From Aedes albopictus (lineage: Eukaryota > Arthropoda > Insecta > Diptera > Culicidae), in assembly GCF_035046485.1 (NCBI RefSeq), contig NC_085137.1, forward strand, positions 380,246,706 to 380,310,705: 64,000 bases of DNA, in the 5' to 3' direction. A program made the translations under genes and the position numbers. This document shows positions 11,690 through 22,649 of the stretch, piece by piece. The first letter of the stretch is position 1. The number at the start of each line of letters is the position of its first letter. A model generated the notes under the pieces. It had not been told where the DNA came from, made no database searches, and saw nothing but the letters and a program-made list of their open reading frames with translations.

Positions 11690-12420
11690 TCGACAGAAAT
11701 ATCCGAGAGGATTTCTGGCTGATTTATTTTTCAATTCTCTGGAAGGATAAGCTTTGGGGATTTCTTAATTTTTTTAAATGTATCCGTGGAGAACTACCTG
11801 AAGATATTCATGAAAAGTTTTCCAAATAAATCCTTTGACAAATTTCTGGAAGAATCATTAAAGGATTTCTGAAAATCATCATGGATGAATTTCTGAAGCA
11901 AATGACGAATCTCCGATTTCATTATATTAAAAGAAATCTAATTGCAGAATTCTGAGGGGAATTCCCTCAGAATCTTGAGAGAAACTCATTCAGAATTCTG
12001 AGACGGGTTCTTATAGACAAGACTGCTCCATAATCCTGAGAGGGATTTCCTGCGAATTCTGACAGAAATTGCTGCAGTTTGCTGAGAGCACTGAGAAGGA
12101 ATTTTCTCAATATTCCTAGAGAGATTCTTTCAAAATATTGAGAATGATTCTCCTAGAATTCAGAAAGCTTCTCCAGAATCCTGAAAGATGTTCCCGCAGA
12201 TTATCCCAAAATCTTGAAAAGGGTATCCAATGCCTTAGAGCCCTGAGAAGGATGCCTCAAAAAATGCTAACATAATTTACCCCAGAGATGTGAAAGGGAT
12301 GCTTCAAGGTATGCGTAGGGAATCTTGAGAGGAATTCTCCCTGAAACCTGAGAAGAGTTTCCCCAGAACTCGAATGGAGATCACCCTAGAATCCTGTGAG
12401 AAAGCCGAAGAATATCAGTC
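11690..12420. repeat. Degenerate ~24-nt interspersed repeat block
   Basis: Units resembling AGAATCCTGAGAGGGATT and AATTTCTGGAAGAATC, strongly diverged. No coding capacity. Confidence 0.55.
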
Positions 12421-12900
12421 ACTAAATTAACTAAAACGGCTGCTTTGGAATGAATAGATAATGCCACCGTAGCCTTGTGTGTTTGACATAACTCCACTGC
12501 TGTCAGTCACAATGCTATATACGATGGCGCCTTTGTTTACATGCGGTGAATGCCAGAAAAAATTGCTTCACTGGTCCATTACCTACTACAGCAGTGCGTG
12601 GCCACAAGGGATGCCAAATGAGTTTTAAAAAAATCTGTTTAATCCGTTTCAATAGTTTGCATGTAAAATCTGTGTACTTAATCTGTACCGCATATAAAAA
12701 AACGGCGATTTGTCCACTTGAAAGTCACAAACACCCGATTTGTGCTGAATATCAAGCTGTTTCGTGACGAGGGTTTGGAGCGTGCACGTCTAGTCTGCAG
12801 CATGATTATTTTCTGGATTTTTTGAAGAACGGCAATTCTAGAAAAAAAATTCTAAAATGATGACAACAGCTACAATTTGTAAAGGGATTTCCAAAAGTCG
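12421..12900. other. Spacer without recognised feature
   Basis: A short open frame here (about 70 residues) has no recognisable domain and no supporting context. No repeat boundaries found. Confidence 0.35.
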
Positions 12901-12904
12901 TGGA

Positions 12905-13080
12905 ACGGACCTGGTGTGATGGTAGGAACATTTGACTATCACGCAGAGGACTTGGGATCGAATCCCACTCCCAACAAATTCAGAAAATGCGGGTTCTTCC
13001 TTCGGAAGGGAAGCAAAGCGTGCGTCCTGAGATGAACTAGCCTAGGGCTAAACATCTCGTTAATACAGATAAAAAAAAAT
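12905..13080 (+). mobile_element. tRNA-derived SINE, family 1 (second copy)
   Basis: Matches the copy at 2961-3143 along its length: GGTGTGATGGTAGG in the box A position, box B GGATCGAATCC at 12955-12965, the TTCCTTCGGAAGGGAAG hairpin, GATGAACTAGCC and a final A-rich tail. The copies differ by scattered substitutions, so both are old. Confidence 0.7.
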
Positions 13081-13818
13081 CAAAAGTCTCAAACAATTTA
13101 ATTTTGTATTCAATTTCAAAACAATAATACGAAAAACTATTACATACTGTCAAACGTGCGCCTTAATGCTAGGGATAGCAAAGCAGCCTTATTTCTAATC
13201 CCCCTTAAACTATAGAAATAAAATAAACGTATACGTTATTACAATTATTCCACCCTTCTCTCTGCAGCAGTAATGAGAACATTTTTATACTATGTGCAAA
13301 GATTGCATTATGTTATGTTACTCTTTTTGTTCATTTTCCTCTTCTACCAGTGTTCTACGTTCCAATCGGAATCCAACCAGGGTCTTAGTTTTGCTCAATA
13401 TTCATGTTCACATTTGTTGAATACAGAAACTCGTATCAACATTTCTCAGTAGGAATAAAGAAAGAGCCATATCAAAGTAGTTGAATAGAACTGGATTCAA
13501 ATCCGCTGTTTTCAGATTGGCATGTTTACAGTGAGATATAAAATAGTCACGGACTTTGGCTTTATACGAATTGGAAAATGCAACTCCTCAATAACAACGC
13601 CACATTTCCCATGAAGAAAGCGTTTCTGTTGCCAGAAACACAACTACAATCTACCACCTCTTAATAAGGTATCGCTTCCATTCCCCCCATCACATTCGTA
13701 GCCTTTTGGATGAATATGACCTTATACCTCTAACATGCAGCTATCCCCTAGTATAGCCGTATTTAGAGTAGGTAATCCACAGCATTATTACTTTTCAAAC
13801 AACATAATCTTTGGTATC
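13081..13818. other. Intronic spacer
   Basis: AT-rich, no assigned gene or repeat. It lies within intron 6 of the jbug-like gene on the opposite strand. Confidence 0.4.
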
Positions 13819-13820
13819 TA

Positions 13821-15238
13821 CACTCAGTAGCAAAAAAAAAAAGCCGAGCTGATTTTTTCTCTTAAAATGCGTCATGTTCAATCTGCTGCAACTTTGACAA
13901 TTATCAATATTTTTGGCTGAAAATTTAACCACTTCATCATCAATATATTGATAATGTATGGACAAAATTTCAAATTGATAGAAGTTATATATTTTAAGTT
14001 ATAACAACTTATATGAAAAAATCCTTTTTTGGACATACCTTTTTCAAAAATCCGTATTTCAGTGAAAAATTTACGTAGCTTCATAAAAATTTCACTGCAG
14101 CGTCAGTAAATATAGAAAATGTTGTGGTCAAAATTTGAAATGTTTTCATCCAGCGGTTTGGGCCACAGAATTCATCAAAGTTGAAGTACCACTGTGGGTG
14201 CCTACAGTTTTCACTTCATATTGACCACGCTGAAACACCGGTGCAGAAAAAAAGCCGAGGTCAATTCGTTCAATCAATGTTTTGATCTAAGTTTTAATAA
14301 ACAATCCATGTTATATGACATATTTTTATAAATTTTCGTGTGGTCTGCTAGTTGTTTAAGACATTCTACACGTAACAAATAGTGCGTTACGCGTTACACG
14401 TAATGCGTTACTAATGCGTTACAAACATACATATGTAAGTGAATATATAAGTAGTTTGTATAATTTACAAATTTTGGCCACTGTAAAAAAACATTTATAA
14501 GTAAACAAGCTGTGTGGTATAATTGAGAACCACAAAGTATGATATAGAAAGGCATGTAACATCACGTGTTTGCCTATGATAAGGTTTTAACAGTAGTCAA
14601 AATTTGTAAATTATTCAAACTACTTGTATATTCACTAATATACGTATGTTTGTAACGCATTACGTGTAACGCGTAACGTACTATATGTTACTTGTAGAAT
14701 GGCATAAACAACAAGCAGACCACACGAAAAGTTTTAAAAATATGTCATATAATATAGATGGTTTATAAAAACTTAGATCAAAACATTAATGGAACGAATT
14801 GACCTCGGCTTTTTTTCTGCCCCGGTGTATCAGCGTGGTCAATATGGAGTGAAAACTGTAGGCACCCACAGTGGTACTTCAACTTTGACGATTTCTGTGG
14901 CCCAAACCGCTGTATGAAAACATTTCAAATTTTGACCACAACATTTCCTATATTTACTGACACTGCAGTGAAATTTTTATGAAGCTACGTAAATTTTTCA
15001 CTGAAATACGGATTTTTGAAAACGGTATGTCCAAAAATGGATTTTTTCATATAAGTTGTTATAACTTAAAATATATAACTTCTATCAATTTGAAATTTTG
15101 TCCATACATTATCAATATATTGATGATGATGTGGTTAAATTTTCAGCCAAAAATATTGATAATTGTCAAAGTTGCAGCAGATTGAACATGACGCATTTTA
15201 AGAGAAAAATCAGCTCGGCTTTTTTTTGCTACTGAGTG
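13821..15238. mobile_element. 1.4-kb near-perfect palindrome (foldback element)
   Basis: Inverted arms of roughly 650 bp meet at an unpaired centre near 14490-14590. The ends read CACTCAGTAGC (13821-13831) and GCTACTGAGTG (15228-15238), with TA at 13819-13820 and 15239-15240. Each arm also holds a second copy of the terminal-like phrase AAAAAAAGCCGAG (near 14248 and 14810). The arms are so alike that mirror-image 68-residue open frames (13878-14084 minus; 14979-15185 plus) differ at only three residues. No transposase. It is a non-autonomous TA-inserting foldback element within intron 6. Confidence 0.85.
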
Positions 15239-15240
15239 TA

Positions 15241-15520
15241 TGGTTTGACTGGTTGGGAGACATTCTTTGGTGCTTGATAATGATTAAAAACAGCATCTGT
15301 AATATCTATCTACTACGGGCTGGCAAGAGACTTGTCTGTTCAGGCGACGAACCCGTCATTGTAATGCTAGACAAGCGTCTGTCAATATAAACATTTCGAA
15401 AATCTTTGGTTGAATGCTTTATGGTATTTGAAATACTTTCGGATTATGATTCCCACCAGGCTGGATTCCGTTCGGATACCAATCAATGACCAAAACTCAG
15501 TTGCAATTTCAGTCGCTTAC
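15241..15520 (-). other. Start of jbug-like intron 6
   Basis: Begins with the donor GTAAGC at 15520-15515. No downstream coding exon is found from here to position 1, so the intron is at least 15.5 kb and carries all the transposons listed to the left. Confidence 0.7.
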
Positions 15521-15688
15521 CTGGTACGGTTTCTTCGTTGAACGTGATCTGCACCGTGTGTACTCCCGATTCGTGCGGCGTAAAACTAGCAATGAAGCGT
15601 TGGTTTCCCAGGGCACGCACCGCTGAGGTCACACGGCCACCGTTTACCAAAATTTCCAGATTTCCGGACCCGGCTTGGGAACCGTCAA
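15521..15688 (-). CDS. jbug: jbug exon 6 (filamin repeat 4)
   Basis: 168 nt. Reads DGSQAGSGNLEILVNGG, RVTSAVRALGNQRFIASF and GVHTVQITFNEETVPG, a textbook filamin Ig repeat. The acceptor TTTTAG is at 15694-15689. It ends one base into a Gly codon at donor GTAAGC; the next exon is outside the window. Confidence 0.87.
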
Positions 15689-18600
15689 CTAAAATAAATA
15701 GGGGTGGATGAGTTCTAGTGGACTTTTATTGATCGTTAATGAATGGTTCTTACTTTCAAATTCCACCGGCCGCCCAAGTACTCCGTCGGGAATGTCCTGG
15801 ACCCGAATGGCCCTAGCACCGGTAACGTCCCGACCGATCGGTTCGAATCCGCTGTTCAATGTGGTGTACTTCTCGTAGCGCTCGCTCGATTCCGTCTTGT
15901 AGTTCTTCAGGTATCCTCCGGGGCGGTACAGTCCTTCGTCGTCGATCAGTTTACGATCACTGCGGTAGTTGTTCTCACCGAGCGAGAACTTGTTGAAGTG
16001 TGTATTCTTCTCCGTTTGGGAGTCAACCGTGCGGTCGAAGGTCAGATCCGTGTTCAGTTGCTTCTCGGTTAGGTTGGCCAGGGATTCCAGGGAGTTTTGT
16101 GAAAACATGTGTTTTGTTTTGCTGATCACATCGCGGCTGTCACGACGGGATGGCCCGTTGTTGGAGGTCACCCTGATGTTGGACGAGTAATCTACCGTGG
16201 ATGGGGAGGTGACCTTGTACATCTCTATTGGGCTGTCACGGGCGACGTCTCGCGTGATTGTGGATTTGTAGGTGGATTCCCGTTCGGTAACTTTGTACGT
16301 TTCGTTCTTCTCGTGCATATTGATTGGGCTGGCGATGCGTGGCTCTACTGGTGACGGGACGTAACGGGTTGTGGAAGTGTAGAATTTCGGACTAGCCGTT
16401 GCGTTACGGGCGTTGGATTCGTAGATCGTTGAAGACACGGTTTGGGGACTTTTCAGTCCGGGGCTGGCACGAAGCAGAATGGGACTTTCCGAGTCACGAT
16501 GCTGACGGATTGTTTTGGTAACGTGGTTCTCTGTACGAACTGTTTTAACATAGTTGAAGCCATCGTCCTTCGGGGGAGTCTTGAAATCGCTGGCCAGCAG
16601 TTCAGTACTCTTTTTGAAGCTGTGATCGTTTTCAGATGCAAGATTTTTGTATTCCGTTTTGAAACTGCTGCTGTTGAGAATATCCTTAGGTGAAGGACTT
16701 TCTCGGAGCGGGGAAGTTAATCGAGTGCTGTAAATCTCTTTTGATAATGGAACTGTTTGCGGAGAGTAGATGTCTCGTTTGACTTCGCTCTTTCTGTTCA
16801 ATGATGAGCTGTGGAAGTGATAAGAAGGACTCTCGGACCTCATTCGGCTATCATGCTGTGGACTACTCCGGGTCTTGCCGGAACGTCCCTTACTGCCGAC
16901 ACGCATGATGTACGGAGATCCCTTCACGTCATATCCGTTGAAGTAGATGTACACTCGGTGTTTTCCATTCTGTCTTGGCATGAACGTCACTTGGTACTTG
17001 TTCTCCTGCAACTTCTCCACTGAGCAAACAAGTGAGCGTTTCTCGTGCACAATATCGACGTGCAGTTCTCCGCTTACTCCAACTCCACGGGCATCCACTT
17101 CGAAGGAGTGAGCCCGCAAGGGCATGGCACCGTCCAATCCGTGCACCGAGACACCACTGGGGTCGAATACCGAGCAGGTAAATGGACCACCCTGGATGTG
17201 ACGTCCCTGGTACGTTATGGCAATCTCCCAAACACCGGCCTCGTCCGGTTTGAATATGGCACTGTGTCCGTGATCGATCTGGAATAGAGACAAAAGGAAG
17301 TTTGAGTTGGGAAAAAAATCTGAGGATTATTCATCCGGAATCAGTTCGCATTGATCTCGCGTGTTGTGTGAACTACAAACTCTCTGCTAAAAGATGTTTT
17401 GAAGCAGTAGACCAATATTAGTACAATATACAATAACCAGCAATAACTCATGCCCACGCTAGGTACCTTTTGATACCTTCAACATCTCTTTCCGGGACCT
17501 TTCAAATATCGTTGTAACATTAAGTTGAACGTTGGCATTCCTACTTGAATAAACTCTTGAGATGTTGTGTCAATTAAAAAAAAAACAGGATGGCGGGTCT
17601 CCAGTTAGCCTAGTGGTTAAGGCTATGGATCGCCAATCCGGAGACGGCGGGTTCGATTCGTGTATCATTTTCCTTGTCTCACAATGTACGAATTCATGCA
17701 ATGGCAGACAAAGAAAGCCCTTCAATTAATAACTGAGGAAGTGCTTAAAGATCACTATGTTAAAGAGAGGCCGGCCAAGTTCCAGTGGAAACGTAGAGCC
17801 ATAAAGAAGAAGAAGAAGAGTGGCAAGGAATAAATTCACTGTTTCTTCAAAAAGTGAACTTTTGAACGTTTTGGGAAGTTGCAGCGTAAAAAAAAGTTGT
17901 TGAATCGCGTGCCCGGCAGATGAATGGGAATGACAAGCGTACCCATAGCTCTACAGGAGATTGGATTTCTAACAATAGTAAATTCCTCCAGCAGTGGAGT
18001 TGATAACAGCTCTAGTATTCTACAAATGTATCATGCTTCTCATGTCCTGATTAGGGATTGAACAAAATTCTGGCGGAACTGTTGAAAATTCTCAACTGTA
18101 TTCGTTGGTAAATCTTGAATATACTCCGGTCGGAATCTTATGCCAACTTTGTTTGAAATTTTAAGCACAATCCATTTCTAATCATTCGCAATGATCATTA
18201 GGATGGCTGAGAAGGGTTCTTTTGGAAGTCCTAAGCTAAATTCGAAGTTGATCCTTGAACATGTTCTGTTTCAAGTTTGAGCACGATTCGTTTGTTGTTT
18301 TGAGTTGAATCTTTGGTGAAATACTTGACAAGATCCATTCGAAACTTTTAGTTAGAACCTTTAAGAACCCTAATTAGGATCCACCTGAAGCCAACTGAAG
18401 TTCGTATTGAATACTGAGTTATATCTGTTTGGATGTATAATTACCTTCTTCAGTGGACACTTCAATGGTCTTCCGGATGGGCTGTATGCTGTCACCAGAA
18501 TATCTTCAGATTTCGGAGCACCGGTTGCGTTTACAAGTACCTCAACCAAACTTCCCAGAGCGCAAGGAGCCATCCCTGGAGGAGGTACTGTAACCAGCCG

Positions 18601-20177
18601 AGGCAGCACTCGGAAGAAATGGCCACCCAATCTAGAATAGAATTAGTACGTTTTAGCTCTCCTGTCTTTTATCACACATTCCGCTTCTACTTACTGATTA
18701 TCGTCAACCTCCAACACTATTTCGTGCATACCGTACTTATCCGGAATGTAAGCACCCTCACCTCTGGAGTTCAACTTCACCGGATGCAACGCATTGCTGT
18801 TGGGAGTGGTTACGTATGCCTTAACGCTGCTCAAGTCAATTTCCCGAGAAAGAACCTCCACTCGGAATCTAGTCTGCTCACCAATCCTTCCGGATGTACT
18901 CTCCAGGTGCACTGCCAACATGTCCGCCAGGGGAGCTCTTGGAATTACCCACCGCAGCCACGTGGTATAAGCCATGATTCCGAGATGTTCTTCATCCGCA
19001 GTGGCCATATCCTTGGCAGCTAGTACTGGTTTCACTCCCAGCTTAAGCCCACCTTCGATGACCTTGTTCTGATTGCTCTCCCACATCATCGGGTCGGAAC
19101 TCAACTTGTTCGGATCCGGTACGGGACCGCCGAGATCCTTGATGATCTCACAGAACACTTTTCCGTCGTTAAAGTCGGTCTGAAAATGATAAGGGTTGAT
19201 GAAAAAGTAGCATTTTGAAACTAAGAGTTCACTTACCGTGAAGTTGTTGACCGGACGTTTGACGGCACTGTTCACCCACCGCATCGTTGCGTTGTAGCCC
19301 GGTCCATCAGGTTTCATGAAGTACGACAAGTACGTCATTCCAGAAAGTTCATCCAACCAGCTGGATGCCAAATATTCCGGCTCCAGCACTTTCGGTATTC
19401 CAAACCGATCGTAAGCGATCTTCATCGCTCGTTCACAGTTCCGAACCGAATCGTGAACATCCAGCGTACGCCAATGTGGAAACAGCCCCGGTTCGCAGTA
19501 GTCCAATAAGGCCGACAGCAATACTCCGCTGTTCCAGTCTGTCGTCAGGTTCGTCACCTTGCAGTCCGGCAAAGCTGCTTGCAACCACGCCAGCATCAGC
19601 TTTCGCGGCGGGAACTTACTCCTTCCGATCTGGTAACGCACGATCAGGGACCAAATCAGACCCAGGATCAGCTTGACATTCCCGTTGACAATGTCAACGT
19701 TTCCGATATTGACTAGTTTCACTCCGTCCGCTTCGATGGCATTCAGCGCCGTGGTAGCATTCTCCAGATAGTGGTGCTGATTGGCGGGTCGCTTATTCCA
19801 GTTGGGCTTCAGAGGACGCTTCTGAAGACTTTCCACCAAGGCACACAGGAATGTGCCGTCGCAGAAATCCTCGTGGAAATCGTTGACCTACGATCAGACC
19901 CACATCAATACACATCTCCTAATGTGACTAATGAACCCATACTCACCCGCAATCCAGACTCCCTCACATGCTCGTTTACCCAGTTCTTAAAAGTATTCGC
20001 CTGAATCTCAACCCAAAGGTCCTCATTACCTCGGATGTTCATACCCTTGGCGGCGGTCCCTTCCGGGGACCGTGCCACCAAACCAGCTTGGGTGATCTTC
20101 TGGATCTCCGTTTTGCCATCTGGAGTGTGCTGCAGCAGCCCGGCGTGCGTAATTCTGGCTCCCTTTGGCAGCTCCAT
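15521..20177 (-). CDS. jbug: Filamin-type actin-binding protein, jitterbug-like (5' six exons, partial)
   Basis: Actin cross-linking cytoskeletal scaffold of the filamin family. Exons, minus strand: 20177-19947, 19887-19237, 19179-18695, 18631-18445, 17278-15754, 15688-15521; all junctions are GT-AG and phases join cleanly, giving 1082 complete codons. Residues about 55-165, 168-270 and 273-375 are three CH domains (WVEIQANTFKNWVNEH; KLMLAWLQAALPDCKVTNL; ATMRWVNSAVKRPVNNF). Filamin Ig repeats follow at about 378-465, 470-560, 561-645 and from 1018 on; residues 646-1005 are a Ser/Thr-rich, probably disordered linker. Three CH domains are the known mark of Drosophila Jitterbug, whereas classical filamin (cheerio) has two. 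The ATG at 20177 is the first after an in-frame TGA and has G at -3. The C-terminal part lies outside the window. Confidence 0.88.
15754..17278 (-). CDS. jbug: jbug exon 5 (filamin repeats 2-3, long Ser/Thr-rich linker)
   Basis: The largest exon (1525 nt, 508 codons plus one base). It begins IDHGHSAIFKPDEAGVWEI (end of repeat 2), contains repeat 3 (SFEVDARGVGVSGELHVDI, KYQVTFMPRQNGKHRVYI, DVKGSPYIMRVG), and then a linker of about 360 residues rich in Ser, Thr, Tyr, Lys and SP motifs. It ends at the start of repeat 4 (IPDGVLGRPVEFE). Several long open frames on the opposite strand of this exon are codon-bias shadows. The donor GTAAGA begins at 15753. Confidence 0.87.
17279..18444 (-). other. 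jbug intron 4
   Basis: The only sizeable intron between the visible exons (1166 nt). It carries an antisense SINE at 17590-17820. The rest is AT-rich and non-coding. The donor GTAATT and the acceptor CCAG (17282-17279) are both canonical. Confidence 0.75.
17590..17820 (+). mobile_element. tRNA-derived SINE, family 2, in jbug intron 4
   Basis: Box A TAGCCTAGTGG (17608-17618) and a box B-like GGTTCGATTCG (about 17650) sit in a tRNA-like head. It is followed by a body with AATTCATGCAATGGCAGACAA and a GAAGAAGAAG tail. The reverse-strand copy at 56943-57205 shares the body. It looks like the Feilai group of Aedes SINEs (family name inferred). Confidence 0.75.
18445..18631 (-). CDS. jbug: jbug exon 4 (filamin repeats 1/2)
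   Basis: 187 nt. It completes the split Gln codon, then encodes LGGHFFRVLPRLVTV (end of repeat 1) and the first strands of repeat 2 (GSLVEVLVNATGAP, ILVTAYSPSGRPLKC). The donor GTAATT begins at 18444. Confidence 0.85.
18695..19179 (-). CDS. jbug: jbug exon 3 (CH3 core and first filamin repeat)
   Basis: Starts TDFNDGKVFCEIIKDLGG, the CH3 signature, and continues through the CH3 end (IMAYTTWLRWVIPRAP) into the first filamin Ig repeat (FRVEVLSREIDLSSVKAYV, EGAYIPDKYGMHEIVLEV). 485 nt, ending in phase 2. The donor GTAAGT starts at 18694 and intron 3 is 63 nt. Confidence 0.87.
19237..19887 (-). CDS. jbug: jbug exon 2 (rest of CH1, all of CH2, start of CH3)
   Basis: 217 codons, phase 0 at both ends. 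It holds the conserved CH1 core (KLILGLIWSLIVRYQI), CH2 (TDWNSGVLLSALLDYC, MTYLSYF) and the first helix of CH3. The acceptor AG is at 19889-19888 and the donor GTAAGT begins at 19236. Intron 2 is 57 nt. Confidence 0.88.
19947..20177 (-). CDS. jbug: jbug exon 1 (start codon, beginning of CH1)
   Basis: Encodes residues 1-77, beginning MELPKGARITHAG and ending at VRESGLR. The leader of about 50 residues precedes CH1, which opens at Trp55. The exon ends with donor GTGAGT at 19946-19941. Intron 1 is only 59 nt. The exon has exactly 77 codons, phase 0. Confidence 0.85.
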
Positions 20178-20596
20178 CGCGCTCGTTTGCTGTTCGGCTC
20201 CTATCGGTGAGTGTCACACGGTGTTGCACGGTGGTGCAGTGATGTGCGGGGGGTTGCAGTCGAACGCCTAAAGACCTTCGACGATCATTTTAGATCATCT
20301 GTTGATGAAGAAAGAAATCAGTGATTAATTGGGAGTTTACAACTTTCGACGTGGACTTTGTAGCCGGCGGTGGATTCTATTGGAATGATTTATATCGGCA
20401 GTTCCGATGACACTAAAGTGGAAGGGTGTCCGTGTGGCGGCTTTTATTAAGTGATTTTTAATTGCGCGTAATATTTTAGAAAGGGTGGTTCAATTCGCAC
20501 CAACGTCACATGTAGAACGATACAGTATGTGCGGTTCAGATCGGATAGAAAAATGGGCAAAACTCATTCGGCAGTTGAGTCGTATAGGCTGACTGA
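20178..20596 (-). other. Probable jbug 5' untranslated region
   Basis: Upstream of the start codon. The in-frame TGA about 40 nt before the ATG rules out an N-terminal extension. Short out-of-frame start codons exist on this strand. The extent of the leader is not determined by sequence; a non-coding 5' exon further upstream is possible. Confidence 0.4.
20591..20596 (-). promoter_or_regulatory. Candidate initiator element TCAGTC
   Basis: Matches the arthropod initiator consensus on the minus strand, about 417 nt before the jbug start codon. There is no TATA box at -30 and no clear DPE at +28, so this is a weak, purely motif-based candidate. Confidence 0.2.
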
Positions 20597-20599
20597 CAA

Positions 20600-22025
20600 C
20601 AAGGAATTGAATTAAATCAACGACGCAGTCGAATAATGACACCGACTTAGTGCTTCAGTAAACTCAATAAAAGTTTGTGTTCGTTCTAGTGTGATGTGAT
20701 GACTAGACGTTTAATTTATTACAGATTGTGCAGCCTTGAAAGCGTGAAACTTTGAGTAATTGAATTAATTAAAACTTATATATTTATTGATCCTAAATTG
20801 ATGGATACTTGAAGAAATAAAGTATAAGAAGTATGTATTCATTTTTATCTGTATTATCGTAGGACCCCCAAAACCCCTCCCTTGTGCACGGGCTTGCCGA
20901 GACGTGATTATTAAGCATTTTCTATTATGTATCCTTAACTGATTAAGGTTTTTCACAGGTGAAATGAGAACCATTACTGGGAAAACGGTTTCGTTTTATT
21001 ATCGCATATTAATATTCAAAAAATTAATTAAATTATTCGTTTAGGCTGATACAAATTTAATTTTGACTTTTTGTCTCCCCCCTTCAAAAAATTTTGGCTG
21101 GATTCTGCATTTTGTGGGAGCAGATAAAAAAATATTTATCAAAATATCGGGTCGTGCCAAAAATTCTTTAACAATCGGATTTGTTTTGAGTATTTAGTAT
21201 TTTTCAGATTAAATGCTTTATTATTTTTATTCCCCCTCCCCCTCGACCAGCCAAAGAGTGGAGGGACAAAAAGTGAAATAAATATTTGTAACGGCCTTAT
21301 ACGACAATGATAAAAGTAGTTTAAATCTCCAAAGCAACATTTTATGTTTTATGCTGCTCTGTGAAGGATTTTCGTAACCATTTTTTTTTACTTAAAATAG
21401 GGGATTTAACGTATTCTCGGCAGTTTTGTTCTCTTCGTCATGGTGGGGTTATTGAAACCTGTAGAGCTCAGAGTAGGCCTTAAATCCTTCCCAACCAAGC
21501 TGAGTTATATTCGGTCCACAAAACCCTCCATGACGAGGAGAACAAACCTGCCGATAATACCCATCGCCATCCTAGATTCATACATAAAAAAAACTTCTTG
21601 AAAACGCCTTGAAGAGCATCTTTTGGCTAAAATGAACCAATCTCGTAAAGATTTTGCAAACTGTAGTTTTTTTCTGTTTGGGTTAACCACTGCGACCAGT
21701 ATTTAGTATTTAGATCGTTTGTGGCATTACCTGTATCCTTAATATTTAGTTCATTGAGAAGCAATAAAGCATCAATTTATGTACAGCTCTTGTTTTGTTA
21801 TCACTGAGCAGAGATGTCATATATACATATTTATCTTATTATATAGATTTTTGAGCATCTGCCCAGGTTACGTTTTAAATTAAATTAACTTTTTTCTTGT
21901 ATAATAGAAAACTTATTTTCACCAGAATTTTGTATGGGATACAGATTTTTGAACAAGTGATAATCAAATCATCTGGCATCCCTGCCTTAGAGGTTCAATA
22001 AATCGAATGCGATGGAAAGGTCCCG
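20600..22025. other. Upstream intergenic sequence with repeat remnants
   Basis: AT-rich, no gene. Around 21060-21280 there are CCCCCTCGACCAGCC and TTTTTGTCTCCCCCC-type stretches that look like an old mirrored repeat. Around 21810-21990 a TIR-like pair CAGAGATGTCA and TGGCATCCCTG suggests a decayed MITE (a similar GAGATGCCAGATATACAG stretch is at 22430). No target duplication could be verified. Confidence 0.3.
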
Positions 22026-22029
22026 TTTT

Positions 22030-22430
22030 AATAGCGGCCGGATATTTCCTCTAAGGATTCCGCCAGGAATTCCTTCTGGGGATTCTTCCCGAATCCGTCT
22101 GTGGATCTCACCGGGAATTCTCTCTGGAGCTTCCACCAGGAATCCCCTATAGAGATTCCACTGGAAATTTCATCTTGGGATTCCTCCATGAATTCTGTTT
22201 TGGGATTTTGCCGGTAAATCCATCTGGAGATTCCACCTGAATCCGTCAGTGGATCCCTCCGGAAATTCACTCTGAAAATTACGCCTGAAATTCCCTCCTA
22301 AAGTTCTACCGGAAATTCCCTTTGGAAACTTTGCCAGGAATGTACTCTGCACATTCCAATAGGAACTCCCATTGTAGAAACTCTGCCAGTAGTTCCCTCT
22401 GGGGATCCGGAAACTCGCTCTTGGCCAGAG
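22030..22430. repeat. Degenerate ~24-nt interspersed repeat block
   Basis: CCGGGAATTCTCTCTGGAG-like units in the same family as at 8150-8880, here in the complementary sense (TTCCNCCNGGAATTC). No coding capacity. Confidence 0.55.
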
Positions 22431-22649
22431 ATGCCAGATATACAGATTTTTCTGTATTATAAAGATTTTTGATCTTCTGCTATACAGACAAGATACAGAG
22501 TACAGAAAAATACAGAATGTGATACAGATTTCTTCAGGAAGCATCAAATTTGAAGTTATTTTCAATAAATTTAACGAAAACTTTCTTAATAGCTTCTTAA
22601 ACTTTAAATAATTTTAGAAAAAATTGCATTTTCTTAAATGTTTTAGAAA

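Noticed and set aside
13878..15185. The mirrored 68-residue open frames as a gene pair
   Set aside because: Both lie in the arms of the TA-flanked palindrome, contain no domain and are explained by the inverted repeat.
15743..19676. Long plus-strand open frames opposite the jbug exons (for example 15743-16072, 18433-19023)
   Set aside because: They mirror GC-rich coding exons and carry no domain; they are antisense shadows.
15521..20177. Calling the filamin-type gene cheerio (classical filamin)
   Set aside because: The three consecutive CH domains and the long linker fit jitterbug; classical filamins have two CH domains followed by many Ig repeats.
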